Below, piece after piece: positions 19,012 through 30,560 of a stretch of 64,000 bases of DNA; position 1 is the first letter of the stretch, and each line of letters starts with the position of its first letter. The stretch is from Perkinsus chesapeaki (taxonomy: Eukaryota > Perkinsozoa > Perkinsida > Perkinsidae). Below the pieces are notes generated by a model. The model made no database searches. It was not told where the DNA came from and saw nothing but the letters and a program-made list of their open reading frames with translations. Where the stretch lies: the NCBI GenBank assembly GCA_013115145.1, contig JAAPAO010000027.1, forward strand, positions 1-64,000, in the 5' to 3' direction. The position numbers were made by a program, and so were the translations under genes.

Positions 19012-22000
19012 ATGTCAGCTCGGCGAGCGGCGGCGGGGGAGGCTTCCAGTAGTGGCAAGAAGGGCAGTGGTGGTATGATGAATGTCACGGTAGAGTGCCA
19101 TTTGGAGGAGGCTAGGCAGCAAGGCGAGCACGAGTTCACGATACATCGGTGAGCTACTCAGGATACCGTGTCGACACAGAGGCGTGCACTAGCCTACGAA
19201 GGAAAATAATTTTTGGGAAAATTTTGACATTTTTCCGGTGGCTTTTCCAATCTCCCGACAATAGGGTTTGTCTTACAGCGGTTCGGCGGAGGGACTGTAG
19301 GGCTCCGTTGAGAAACACTGTAGGATATCCCGGCACTGTGAGAAGATTGCGGTATATCTTATCCTCCTCAGAAATATAACTGGTGGCAAACTAGTGTCAC
19401 TTGCTCGAACTCACTTTGGCTTGAACCGCAACAATCAAGACAGAAAAAGCGGCCCTGTGCTCCAGCGTCGCGACTGGCGTCTCGTGTATGTTGGAGGGAA
19501 GCAGGACAACAAAGAAGTGCAGAAGAGGGCATCCTCTGTAGGGCCTGCAGGGCCTGTGTGCTTAGCTACGGCTTTGGGCAGGTGGAGGCGGCTGGCATCG
19601 AAGATGGAGATCGTCTGCGGCTGATTTGTCATGTTGAGGACGTTGATGGAGCCCCGCAGTCGGGCCACAATGGAGCAGCGGATGATGGCAAGACGGCAGA
19701 GTCGAAATCAGGGGAGAGTCGCGAGCATTCAGAGGCGGGAGGTCATCATCACCATCATCACGGTAAGACGGTGGAACGGTGGTAAGCTTCAAGTCCACGA
19801 CTAGGCAAGAAACGCCGAAGGGCGAAGGGCGACGGGGACAGCAGCCACAGTTCGCACCAGCAGCCGGAGAGCTCAGCAGCGGATGAAGGAAATACGACAG
19901 AGGGAGGCGCCGAGGGAAATGTCGGTGAGAGTCGAAGGGTGGTGGATATTCGGCGTGGAGGAGTGGAATCTTCGCGGTGCGCAAGATACCTGTTATGGAT
20001 TTAGATCATCAAACACCGAAGCGAACGAGGGCGTTCCTGCAAGAGGAGGCTCCTACCAGGCGGTCTGCCAGGGTCCGCGGGATATGCGCCGATGTGGCGG
20101 TAGGAGAGAAAGCAGATGAAGGTAAGGATCTTACCGTAAGACGTCGTTATTAGCACTTACAATTTGCGAGTTACTTCCACCTTCCTCACTAATTACATTG
20201 CTTCCCCATGTATAAAGTAGAGATCTCATAATAAGTATTTCAGTGTGATACTCGGTAACTAAGCACTACTCACCTTCGCTCGACTGGGGGCTGTAGGAGA
20301 TCTTTAATTGAAGGCGCTTGAAGTTCAGGAAACAGTTTTTCAGGAAAGCAGAGCCTTCCGGTATCGCCTGAATCCGCGAACGAACTTGCGTTAAGTAGCG
20401 CGTCAAAGAAGCCCTCGACGGCGGCAAAGAGCAGCAGCAGCAGCTCTGCAGCGTCGCCGTCTCGATCTACGGCGGGCAAGTCACCCCAGCGGACACCGCA
20501 TATCGCGACCGCATCAAACGGCTGTAGGAGGCATTGGAGAGGAAAATCCCTAAACCCGAAGGCTGGTTCTCAGGCTTCCCGCGTACGAGAGACGACTGCT
20601 CATCGACAGGGCAAAAAGAGCTGGTGGACTCTACAGGAGGAAGTGAGCGATTTTTGGTAGGCCGTAATGTGGAACGTCGGCCGTTTAGGTGGGAACGCTC
20701 TAGAGGCGCTTTTGAAGACGAGTGAGGCCAGTGGAACAGAGCAAGGAGGTAAGCAGGTATTAAATAAAGGTTAACCGTTCTTGAACCATTAGAAAAAGAT
20801 TATTCCGACTTAATCCCACTCCAGCCCCACTTACGGCCAGCCGTGGGTTATCTAACAGTGGCCTGAAATACATTGCATTTTCCGAATAGCACCCCAGCGT
20901 AGCCGTTGATTGAGCACGCAGCTGGTGGAGAGGGCCTGGGGTGTGTGGGAGCTGGCAGTCCAGAGTCAGCGGTGTCAGACTTATCCGCGTACACCTGCGT
21001 CATCTGGAATGCAACCAGAAACCTCTTGGAATCTTCTGGGAAAAAATAATTTCCCGGAAAAATAATTTTTTCGATTGGTTAACGTAATGGGTTGCAAGTC
21101 GATGTATTTGTCAACGTCCTGAAAACATATCTTGGCAGTTGGCACTTGTTCAGGCCCGGCACCTGGGGCATTGCCGTCAGCTACTACGGAACCAAGAATA
21201 CAAAAAGGTCTAGAAGATCCGACTAGGAGATATGGTATGACAAATGGCCGTAGCCGGGGATCGAACCTCTGCGGTAAATCACTACTGTGTTTAGAGGAGT
21301 TGCGCTACGAGGCAGAGGAACTAATGAGAGGCGGTCAGATGGCCAAAGCAGCGGCAGCCTTCCAAGGCAGCTTGTCGGCATCATTTGACGCGAAAGACGT
21401 AGATTGGAGGTCACTGTATGATTGCCGGTAAGGCTTAGTGGCGTGGGTATTAACTCCTCAGTAGCCTACTCATTCGGGTTCGCACTGTAATCCGAACCGG
21501 GGTGTCACATAATGTGGAGGAAAAATGAATGGTGCTCCAAGATTTGAATCACATTTCGAATAGGAATGCAGTTGGCTGTAGAACAGTCACTTTACGGTGG
21601 AACGGAGTACCTTGCCTACAAGAAATGAAAGAAATGTACAAATTGTTGTCTGCCTGCCTCTCACTGCACTGCTACTGTAGAAGTAAAGTTAATCAGCTTC
21701 CTTGGAGTATTACAGCTCTGCAAACTCGATAGGAATCTCTCCGTTATTTAATCAGACACCTCCATCCCATTCATCGACAGGTACCAGATGACATTATGCC
21801 TTTATGAAATGCAACGGTTTGAAGACTGTGTCCGGGAGGCCAAAGTTAACCTAGACCTGTGCATCCATAGAACTGCCCCTCACCCCAGCGAGGCGGATGC
21901 TCGGAGACTTGTGGAGGTGAGCGGGCAGTGGGATTTGGATCACTCGTTACTTTCACGGGTAGCATATTTTCTAAGGTAGCTTCACACCGGTGTATTCAGC

Positions 22001-23211
22001 GCTTAAATCCATGCAGCTGGGTTTAAGCGGAAAATTGGTCTCTTGGTCAGGCACGCTCGATGGTGGGAGATTTCCTCCTCATTACAGGCAAAGTCGAAGA
22101 GGCCCAGAAGGCACTGGAGGCAGCGGTCGGTGGGGAGGAGGTCGCTACAGGTGCCTGCGTAGGGGCAGAGCTTTCGTATATTGTGAGCCTCTGTGGAGGC
22201 CTGGAGGACACCCAACCGATAGAGGTATGAAGGGCGGTGGGGTATCTATGGATGTTTCCGGTTAGGCATCGCCTTTCGCGATTGTAAGAATGCAACGGTT
22301 GTTGAGCTTGCCGAGCAGCAATTTCCGAGATGTTATTGATAAGGCGAAGGAAGGGAACACGGACGCTTTCTCGACTGATTTGAAGGCCTTTCTTTCTAAT
22401 TTGGGCCATCCGATGCCTTTGCCGAAGATCGAACGCGCGCTGTTTTGGGCGTTGGGCTCACAAGCGGGCGCTCGGGGGTGGAGGGCAGGTGCCAAGGTGA
22501 GCATGGCGTTGCCCCTCTTTCCGATGGGCATCGAGATTGCCGGCACGATAATAGAGCGTTATTTCGATTCGACGGCTCTCGCCTGAAATCGCGATTGTCG
22601 CAATGCGGGCGAGTTAAAATTAGGGAACTTAACAGGGCTGGAGAACCGGTCCCATGCTGGATCATCAACCTTCTCATTCCCGCCTCGCCTTGATGTCCCC
22701 AACTAGTGCTCTTTCAGTTGATCTGCCAACACTTACTATCCTACAAGATGAACGATCTACCTCTATTCGAGCACTGTAACCCTCGACTGCATGACTTACT
22801 CCGACGTTTGGATGGAATGGGAGCTCCCTTGAGGACGTACCAAGAGTTCAAGAAGGATGTCCTTGTAAGCAACCGAATACGTATCTTGTACGGTTAAAAG
22901 ATTCGCTATTGAGGTCAGTGCACTTAGCAGCTGCAAGTTCTGGACATTCCACAACCCCTTCGCTGAACCTTTCCGAATTCCGTGCGTGCCGCCTTTTTCA
23001 GAAAATCTCAAAGCTGAATGAACTTGAGCTTGCCCGAAGTGACTTGCCGTCATCCTGCCACTGAACTGACATCGTTCATGTTCAGGATTTGATCCACGAA
23101 CCCTGCGATCTTCAGCGTACCTGCCCAGGGCTTCACGCCGGCATCACCAAGCTGTACCAAAGTAAACTTGAGCTGCTGTTCTCTATGATTGATGCTATGA
23201 TGATTACCTGA
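19012..23211 (+). CDS. UBL/TPR-like tandem family, member 1
   Basis: Exon 1 (19012-19148) starts MSARRAAAGEASSSGKKGSG and ends with a beta pair (MNVTVECHLEE...FTIHR). Exon 2 (from 19372) encodes LVSLARTHFGLNRNN and RRDWRLVYVGGK. Exon 3 (from about 19582) encodes VEAAGIEDGDRLRLICHV, the I-x-DGD-x-L-x-L turn typical of ubiquitin-like folds, and ends with six histidines. Then come a KKRRRAKG nuclear-localisation-like patch and Ser/Gln/Glu-rich linkers (to about 20520). Two or three TPR-like exons follow (about 21296-21430 YEAEELMRGGQMAKAAAAFQ; 21780-21918; 22060-22240 GKVEEAQKALEAAV...IVSLCGGLE), then a helical block ending GWRAGAK at 22497, a block ending EFKKDV at about 22862, and a last exon 23085-23211 to TGA. 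Linker exons are uncertain. Function unknown; nuclear location inferred. Confidence 0.6.
19744..19761 (+). other. Natural hexahistidine codons
   Basis: Six consecutive histidine codons (cat cat cac cat cat cac) lie at the end of exon 3 of member 1, directly before a GTAAGA donor. The mixed codons suggest selection or chance and not slippage. Confidence 0.75.
21240..21290 (-). repeat. tRNA-like (SINE-type) remnant
   Basis: On the minus strand the intron just before a TPR-like exon of member 1 reads TTTACCGCAGAGG, then TTCGATCCCCGGCTACGGCCA, which resembles the T-arm and 3' end of a tRNA including CCA. The B-box-like core is at 21257-21267. The T stem does not pair properly and the remaining tRNA arms are not convincing, so I read it as a SINE or tRNA pseudogene fragment. 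Confidence 0.4.
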
Positions 23212-23448
23212 AATCGTGCCCTTTTGAGTGTTTCTCATCATACGCTGATTTGCGCCGCCAGTTAATGTGGGATCGCCATTATCCGTTTCTCAGTCTCTTG
23301 GTAGTCGTAGGAGCAATATGTTCTATGTAGCGAATTTGTTGATAGTAGGGCATAAAGCGGTCGGTTTAGGTCTGTCAATGTACACCTGCCCATGTTCAGT
23401 GATAGGGAATTCCATCTGGCGTTTTGATCTCACGTTTGCTGGTTGCTC

Positions 23449-26400
23449 ATGGACTCCACTCAGCCAGGATCACCAGCCCACCACGACAACCGTATCCGGG
23501 TGTATGTTGAATGCAAAGAAGCTAAAGCGATTAATAAAGACGGCGCTGCAGAGTTCACTCTTGAGCCGTGAGAATACAGGGTGCCTACGATCTTATCTTG
23601 TACACTGCATCTTGTATTTTTAAAATATGTAAAATACTATTTTAAATCTGACAAAGTCATGCGTGAGACGTTGACATTTTCAGCTGTCCCTGTGCTCGCC
23701 AGCATCTACGAGCTTTTGTGTATGTGTGTGAGTTCATAGTAGAACGCCGGAGACGGCATAGAGTATTCCAAAAGCGTTGAAGTACTATCCTGTTGCTTTA
23801 TAGCGTATCTTTGGCTAATGACTCTCAGCCATTGAATTCATCCTATGCTCCTGCCTTCAGTGAGAGGATTCCATTATTTTACTTGACAATAGTGAAGTCT
23901 AAGACTTCAAGTCTTTAGTGTTTCAGAAATTGGTTGTCAGATATACTCGTGTGAGCGACTTTGTAAATGAAGTTAGAAAGCACTTTGGTATGGATGCCAA
24001 GTCAGTTCGAGGGCTGTACTCGGGAGGATACTGGAGGCTGTGCTGGTCAAGTGGATGCACGAAAGACTGGAAAATGGATAGGAAGGGCTGGGTAGGCTGA
24101 TTTCATCAGTCTTCTTAACAATCATGTAGCTTGATATATTTGGGTTAGCCTCATTAAGTTCGCTGTTGTTGTTATTGAAGTATGCCAATACCCTTCAAAA
24201 TCCACAGAGATACGCTGTAGAACATGAACATCATTAAATTACTTCGTATAACAATTCCATAATACCAGAATCAAATAGAGCATATTATATATAAGCTCTG
24301 ATGAGAGACAATTGAATTCGGCAAGATACTTGTCAGGTTAAACACAGCGCTCTCGAAGATGGCGACTGTCTGATGTTGCGCTACGTAAAGTACGGGACTC
24401 CTTTCTATGCAGCAAGTCCTACTGAGGAGTCGACGGAGCAACCCGAGCCTAAGAAACAAAAACTTGAAGAGGAGGAGGAGCCCGAGAATACAGAGCCGAG
24501 TGAGTTTTGAATTCTATCGATTGTGATGGTGCACGTTAAGATGCCAAGTCTAACATACCGAGTGCGAGCTGCCAGAGTGGGCATTCAGAGAAGGAGGCGT
24601 CCGGTAGCAGCAAAGGGGGTTGTGCTGGTGCACAATTCAGATCGTAGGTGCTCCCACTCAATCTGGCGGCCCCTCACTACCGAAGCAGAGCCCACCGGTG
24701 ACTGCACCCCAGAACCAGCCAGTTGACGAGGGTAACGTGCGCAACTGCGTAACTCCACCACCGGTTTTAACCAGCGCTATGCGTGAATATGTAACACTGC
24801 TCTCTCCAAGTCTTGATCGATGACCTTTTGCTTTTAGTTTGAAGCTCTGAGTGTTGTTATTCCAATGCTCAGTAGAGGCGAAATGCCGAGAGCGCTCGAA
24901 ATGATACGAAAGGTCCCCACAAAGAGTGGCATGCCGCAAATACAGCTGAAGCTGTGCGAGGTGGTCGCTCATTGCAGCAGCTCAAGCGTCATCGGAGAAA
25001 GGTCTTTCGATGTGAGTTCATCTCGGCATGGGCTAGGAGGTCAGTCAGATGAAATCGTGCTTGCCGTCCGGAGCAGGGGTATATGGAGATTATAGGATGA
25101 ATATGAAATTTATATTTGAGATTATTATAATATAATTATTATAATATACATGGAGATTATAATAATAGTACACTTATAATTTGTACATTGTTAGTACACT
25201 ATTTGCTAATGTAGCAAATAGCTAACAGTTTTGAAAGTCTATATCGATAAACAATATCATTAATTGGATTATATTATATAACTCAACATTTATCAATTGA
25301 AGATAATAGGTTTCTAATGCGAAGATCATCTCTGTGTTATGGTATAATGATGTTTGCGTTAGGAATTTCCTGTCACCCGATAGGTGACTCCCTTTCAGGA
25401 AATCCTTATGTTCCTAAAGTAAGAAAACTATATTTTCAGAAAATCAATCGCATTCTTTTTTGTCCAACATTCGGTGGCACCCTAGGATTCGCTGGTGAGG
25501 ATTCCTGATTCAGGAGCACGTCTCTGCCAAGAATATCGTGGGCCAGCTGATCGGGCGATATCACACCACTTTCCCCGCAATAATTGAGGCTGCTAGAAGC
25601 TGGCAGTTTACCGTCTTCAAGGAGAGACTAGAAAGTCTCTTGGCTTCCGTTGGGGAGCCCCTATGCCCTGTGCTACCGATGACGCCTATATACCAAATAC
25701 TGAACCGAGGACAAGGTCACTCTGGATGGAGAGCGTCGGCTAAGGTAGGCTACGGCTACTAAATGAAAATATGATCAACATACGAACACTCAGAAACACA
25801 CGTGAGTCACTTAGCGATACTGCTCAACAGTGGTCGCATGGACGGTGTACGGGAAAACATATGCGTGAATTATTATATTGTGGAAATGGCTGTGAAGAGA
25901 CAATCATAATCTTGAAACGGTTGATCGATATGTCGCTAGATTCTAAATGCACGTACTCTATAGAATACACGTATGTGCTGTCTATAGTGTTTTCTCTTCC
26001 CTGATAGATTTGATCTAAAGGTTGACTATACGAACTGAGGCATTCCTAAAGGTTGCTGTAGACTTGCACTTGTCTGTCTTGTGTGAGGGCTTCACGATAA
26101 CCGAATGCCACCGGAGCCGTTTATAACAGTATTTCGCTCGTTTAGAGGATTTGCGAAGTCGTATTGAGAACAAGTGATCGAGGAGAGAATATTGGCCACT
26201 ATTTCGAAGCTAGGGTGAAGGAGGTGATACAGGAACTTGAGGATCCAGAAGACAATCTCAGCCTTAAAGACTACAAACAGTTCAAGGCCAGAATGCAGGT
26301 AGCGATACGGGAAATATGCTCCGCCCTTTGGGCGACACCGGAAGGAATTCTCAATTAGACTTCAACTCCGCGCAGCAATGCGGGTGACGTATGCTCTTTC

Positions 26401-26525
26401 AGCATATCCTATCGGAGCCACCGATCGCTCCAACGGCATTCAGGGGGTATACTGTCGAATGCAGCCGTCATTGCCTGAGCATCTTTGAGGGCCTCTGTGA
26501 AGCTGTGGAGCCGGTCCTGCTATGA
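23449..26525 (+). CDS. UBL/TPR-like tandem family, member 2
   Basis: Exon 1 (23449-23567) encodes MDSTQPGSPAHHDNRIRVYV and ends AAEFTLEP. Exon 2 (about 23941-24090) encodes VSDFVNEVRKHFGMDAKS and GYWRLCWSSGCTKDWK. Exon 3 (about 24338-24499) encodes VKHSALEDGDCLMLRYVKYG, then PKKQKLEEEEEPENTE (basic patch plus acidic run). A Pro/Gln-rich linker exon lies at about 24649-24790, and a TPR-like helix pair at 24841-25010 (PRALEMIRK...LKLCEVVAHC). A conserved helical exon at about 25515-25745 encodes YHTTFPAIIEAAR and ends GWRASAK. Another lies at about 26145-26299 (SDRGENIGHYFEARVKEVIQ). The last exon (about 26403-26525) encodes APTAFRGYTVECSRHC and ends LCEAVEPVLL before TGA. Introns include a long AT-rich one (about 25090-25330). 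Very similar to member 3 and probably a recent duplicate. Confidence 0.7.
25095..25320 (+). repeat. AT-rich intronic stretch
   Basis: Low-complexity sequence built from attataat-type words, with the segment tggagattata repeated at 25081-25091 and 25150-25160, lies in an intron of member 2. No gene or regulatory element is visible in it. Confidence 0.5.
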
Positions 26526-27344
26526 GCTTTGGTTAATTTAATTGAACATTCTTTTGATGCATACATTCTTCCTCCGTTCAAGTTGCTCTAGTTGTTGGAG
26601 GTTAGTTGAATAATAACCGATTTCCAAGCACTTTCTGTTTGGTTCACCGCGGTCAGAATGGAACTCAAATTGAGCTGTTCCTGTGGTAGACCCAGCTCTG
26701 GTCGGAGTGCTGTTCCTGTGGTAGACCCAGCTCTGGTCGGAGTGCTGTTCCTGTGGTAGACCCAGCTCTGGTCGGAGTGGCACCAGAGATCCAATGGATC
26801 CTCACGTTTCCGTGAGTCACGGAAATATGTCTATCGAGGGCCCGCAATATTGGGATATCGCAGAACGTTTGAGAGCGATGAGATATCGAATGGGTCACTG
26901 CCGCTAGGACCATCTAATATTCCTCAATGGCTCTTTGAGCGGGACGGTAGTCAACTACAGTTTTCCAGCACCTATTTGAAACATTGTAACTTCAATCTGG
27001 ACAAGCGAACGGAATTAAAGATATGATTCTTGTTTGGTGAAGAATCCTAACTTAGTTGAACTTCAAAATTTCGAGTGCAACCCAATATGAGAGGCGTAGA
27101 AGGAAATATTATAGTCATGCAAGTGGTCCATGGGAGGTGGAAGAAGTTGACTAAGCGAAAACCTTGAGCTATTAGTATGTCGTCAGCTTGTTAATAGCAT
27201 ATCAGCTATATAGGAAACATAACAATATATAGGATAACAGTATAGCCTGTTTATTAGCAATTGTTATCAATCGTATTTTTACTCTGGAGAGACGAAGCTA
27301 TTACGGTTATTGAAGCCTGTTGGCATTTCCATATGTCCTGAGCC
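26526..27344. other. Spacer between members 2 and 3, with a minisatellite
   Basis: It holds the 35-bp tandem repeat at 26674-26778. Otherwise no supported exon is seen. The end of the stretch is expected to contain the promoter of member 3. Confidence 0.45.
26674..26778 (+). repeat. 35-bp minisatellite, three exact copies
   Basis: Three perfect copies of a 35-bp unit beginning gctgttcctgtggtagaccc occupy 26674-26708, 26709-26743 and 26744-26778, in the spacer between members 2 and 3. Open frames across it are artefacts of the repeat. Perfect identity implies recent expansion. Confidence 0.95.
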
Positions 27345-30052
27345 ATGGAGTCCACTCAGCCAGGATCCCCAGCCCCCCGCGATAACCGTATCCGGGTGTA
27401 TGTTGAATGCAAAGAAGATGTAGCTATTAATAAAGACGGCGCTGCAGAGTTCACTGTTGAACCGTGAGTTAGGGATGCTCCGCACTGCAGGAATCTATGC
27501 ACGCTCTCGCCTACGCACCAAGCAAGTGCAATGGAAGCATTGGGAGTTTGAACTATCTCTAGCTACGGCGTGGAGCGACTGGTTGCCGCCCATAGCACAA
27601 CTGCCATCACAGTAATTTCTGGTGAATCGGGAATTTACCGTCGGCGAGTGTTTGGAACTCGTAACCGTGGTCTTTACCTTTTTTCGCCTTGTCCTTCACT
27701 GCAGGGTGCTGGATGAGTTGAATGTCAGATACGATCGTGTGAACGACCTTTTACTGGAAGTCAGAAAGCACTTCGGTATGGATGCTAAATCAATCCGAGG
27801 TCTGTACTCTGGCGGATTGTGGAGGCTGAGCTGGTCTAGTGGATTCACGAAAGATTGGAACATAGAGAGGACGGGATGGGTGAGCAAAGTGAGGGCTGCA
27901 GCTATGAACGGCTTGAGAATATTGTCTACCATAAAACAGTATGAAATATTTTCGATATAATAACAACAACACTGAAGGCGTTCAATTCTAGTAATAGGCA
28001 TGGTGATCCTGCAATAAGTGCGCACCCCCTTTAAGTTCATGGTTCATAAGAGCTTCCGAGTGGAAGAGTAACCATTCGGAAGGCCACGCTTAGAGCTTCC
28101 CAATTGTATCGATTTTACCCTGTTGGGGGCGGGTTAGCGGGTAGTGACTACTAATATTTTTATATTACTGTATTGGTAAGATGTCATGTACCATATCCTC
28201 AGGTCAAACACAGCTCCTTGAAGGACGGCGATTGTCTGATGCTGCGATACGTCAAGTACGGGACGGATAGTTATCCGATGCATGACCGCGAGGAGCGGGT
28301 AGAACTCGAGCCTAAGAGACTGAAAGTGCGAGAGGCGGGATCTGGGAATGCAGAGTCAAGTGAGTTGTGAATTTTAGCAAGTGTGATTGTCCGCATTAAG
28401 GTCCCACGTCCGCCATCTCGAGGGAGAGCTGCCAGGGTAAGCAAGAGAATGGGGGTGTCTCATAGCAACACCATGTAGTTGTGTTCTTTACAATTCTTCA
28501 CGTAGGTGCTTCAACTCAATCTGGCGGCCTCTCCCCCCACCGCAGCCCACCAATGACTGCAGCCCAGAATCGGACAGTTGATCAAGGCGGCATGCACAAT
28601 AACATAGGCCCACCTGTCAACGGAGCTATGCGGGATTATGTCAGGCCGCTAGTGAGAGGCCTTCCATCGGGAAGCTTGTGTTCTTAGTGTACAGCTCTGA
28701 ATGCTGCCATCCCAATACTCGATACTGGGGATATGTCGAGAGCTCTCGAAATGCTACAGAATGTCCCCACTGGACGTGACATGCCGAAGATTCAACTGAA
28801 GCTCTGCCAGGTTGTCGCTCATTGTGGAAGCGTCAAATCCTTGACGTTTTATAATGTGGGTCCTTTGCTTTCAGCCAGAAGAATTTTAACTGTATCTCCT
28901 ATCAGGAGAACATCTCTGCTAAGAGTATCGTGGACCAGCTCATCGGCCAATATCACACCACTTTCCCCGCAATAATCGAGGCTGCTAGAAACTACCAGTT
29001 CGGAGTCTTCAAGGATCGATTGGGAAGTCTGTTGGCTTCTGTCGGGGAGCCCCTATGCCCCGAGCTGCCGATGGAAGCTATAGACAAAGTACTGCGCCTA
29101 GGGCGAGGTCATGCTGGATGGCGAGCATCGGCCAAGGTAAGCTCACCTAGGGGCTCCTGATGACAATATGATAGATGGACCCGTGTATACAGCTATACTG
29201 AGGATTCATGTCTTTGCAACTGCACAACAGTAATCGTTTTTATCGTGAGTCCTCGAGTGTTGTACTTCTTCTCGTGCAGCACCTCTTCGACCAGGCCGAT
29301 GATTATAGCCAATATAGGGGTATCGCTGTGGTAGCGGGTTCAGATAGTTGTCATAACCTCCTGAGCCCTGGTAAAATTTCAAGTATACGTGCTACCACGA
29401 GTAATAGGTGGTAAGGCCTCCAGCGTCTTTCCAGCTGCGTGTAATGGTATCTTAATCTATGATATAGTACCAATATAATAGTAGTTTATCAAGTGTTATG
29501 TAACTTCCTTAATTCTAAAATAGATACTTCATACAAATTGAGACCCTAGTACGCTTTGAATTTCATAGCGCATCTCAATTTGTCTCAATAGGGTCTCAAT
29601 TTGTCCGACTATCTATGACTCATAGACTATGAGATCTAGCCTTACGCTCGGTTATGCCTGTGTTGACGGATGAGAATGATATATCGGCTTGTCAGAGGAT
29701 TTGTGAGATAGTAATGAGAGCAAGCGATCGAGGTGAGAAGATAGGTCATCATTATGAAGGGAGGCTGAAGGAATTAATGCACGAGCTTGACGATACAGAG
29801 ACCTATCACACTCCGAGGACCTTCAAGGATTTCAAGACCAGAATGCAGGTAGCCTTCCAGTTCGAAACGGTCTCAAGTTGAGGACGGGATGCCTTGAGCT
29901 TCGTGTAGCAACGGCACGCGTTATTTCAGAATATCCTATCGCGGCGACCGATGGCCCCGACGGCATTCAGCGAGTACACCGTTGAGTGTAGCCGTCGTTG
30001 CCAGCGAGTCTTCCTGGACCTTTGTGAAGCTGTTGAACCAGCATTGCTGTGA
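27345..30052 (+). CDS. UBL/TPR-like tandem family, member 3
   Basis: Exon 1 (27345-27463) encodes MESTQPGSPAPRDNRIRVYV and ends AAEFTVEP. Exon 2 (27729-27879) encodes VNDLLLEVRKHFGMDAKS and LWRLSWSSGFTKDWNI. Exon 3 (28203-about 28359) encodes VKHSSLKDGDCLMLRYVKYG and a PKRLKVRE basic patch. Linker exon at about 28507-28650. TPR-like exon at about 28695-28840 (ALNAAIPILDTGDMSRALEM...LCQVVAHCG). Helical exon at about 28905-29136 (YHTTFPAIIEAARNYQFGVF, ending GWRASAK). Exon at about 29700-29850 (SDRGEKIGHHYEGRLKELMH). The last exon (about 29930-30052) encodes AFSEYTVECSRRCQRVFLDL and ends CEAVEPALL before TGA. Every exon has a close counterpart in member 2, which supports the borders. Domain roles (ubiquitin-like, TPR-like, nuclear) are inferred from pattern only. 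Confidence 0.7.
29533..29604 (+). repeat. Inverted repeat, 16-nt perfect arms
   Basis: The arms acaaattgagacccta (29533-29548) and tagggtctcaatttgt (29589-29604) are perfect reverse complements separated by 40 nt, inside an intron of member 3. An extra partial copy (ctcaatttgtc) sits in the loop. It could be a small MITE-like insertion or a hairpin in the transcript. Confidence 0.85.
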
Positions 30053-30560
30053 TCGCTGCCAGCGCTGCGCTGATGACTCTAATTCTTTCAATTTTTTTGA
30101 TGGTACATTCTCCCTCCTTTCGACTTTCTCAGTTTAACAGTTGTTGGAGGCTAGTTGATTAATAATCTTTTTCTGCTAACTTCGTGTTTGGTTAACTATG
30201 GCTGGTAGCACAGTCGTTTACAATTGCTATCCCAGCGAAGTTTCACGTTCAAAGATTGGCGCTCGACGCTCATTTATCTGTTGAAGGCTTCCACTTTAAA
30301 TATTTTCCTCTGTGTGTTGAATGTGACTAAAGTGTTTGATAGTTTCGGTTGTGTCGAGACATCCGGTGGGCCTTCCTACTCGGGCGCGGTAGTGTTCCTA
30401 CCAAAAGGCTGCGTTAAAAATAACTTACTCTCCAGCAGTTGAAGTTCAACTTGATTTGGGCTGGAAGACAGAACAAGCGCGAGAAATTTTTATCAACAAT
30501 GCACGAGCAAATGCGAGGTACCTTATTTCTGTTATTTCAGTGTAGTTAGTCTCGAGTAGC
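30053..30560. other. Spacer between members 3 and 4
   Basis: No supported exon. It parallels the spacer after member 2: both begin with a similar T-rich stretch and a ttgttggaggttagttga-like segment (around 26590-26610 and 30130-30160), consistent with duplication of gene plus flank. Confidence 0.45.

Noticed and set aside
21240-21310. Candidate functional tRNA gene on the minus strand
   Set aside because: The 3' end looks like a tRNA with CCA, but the T stem does not pair, no proper D and anticodon arms fit, and part of it lies in a likely coding exon.
26538-26913. Minus-strand frames through the minisatellite with repeated ELGLPQEQHSDQSWVYHRN
   Set aside because: All three frames stay open because the 35-bp unit lacks stops. 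No flanking coding context.
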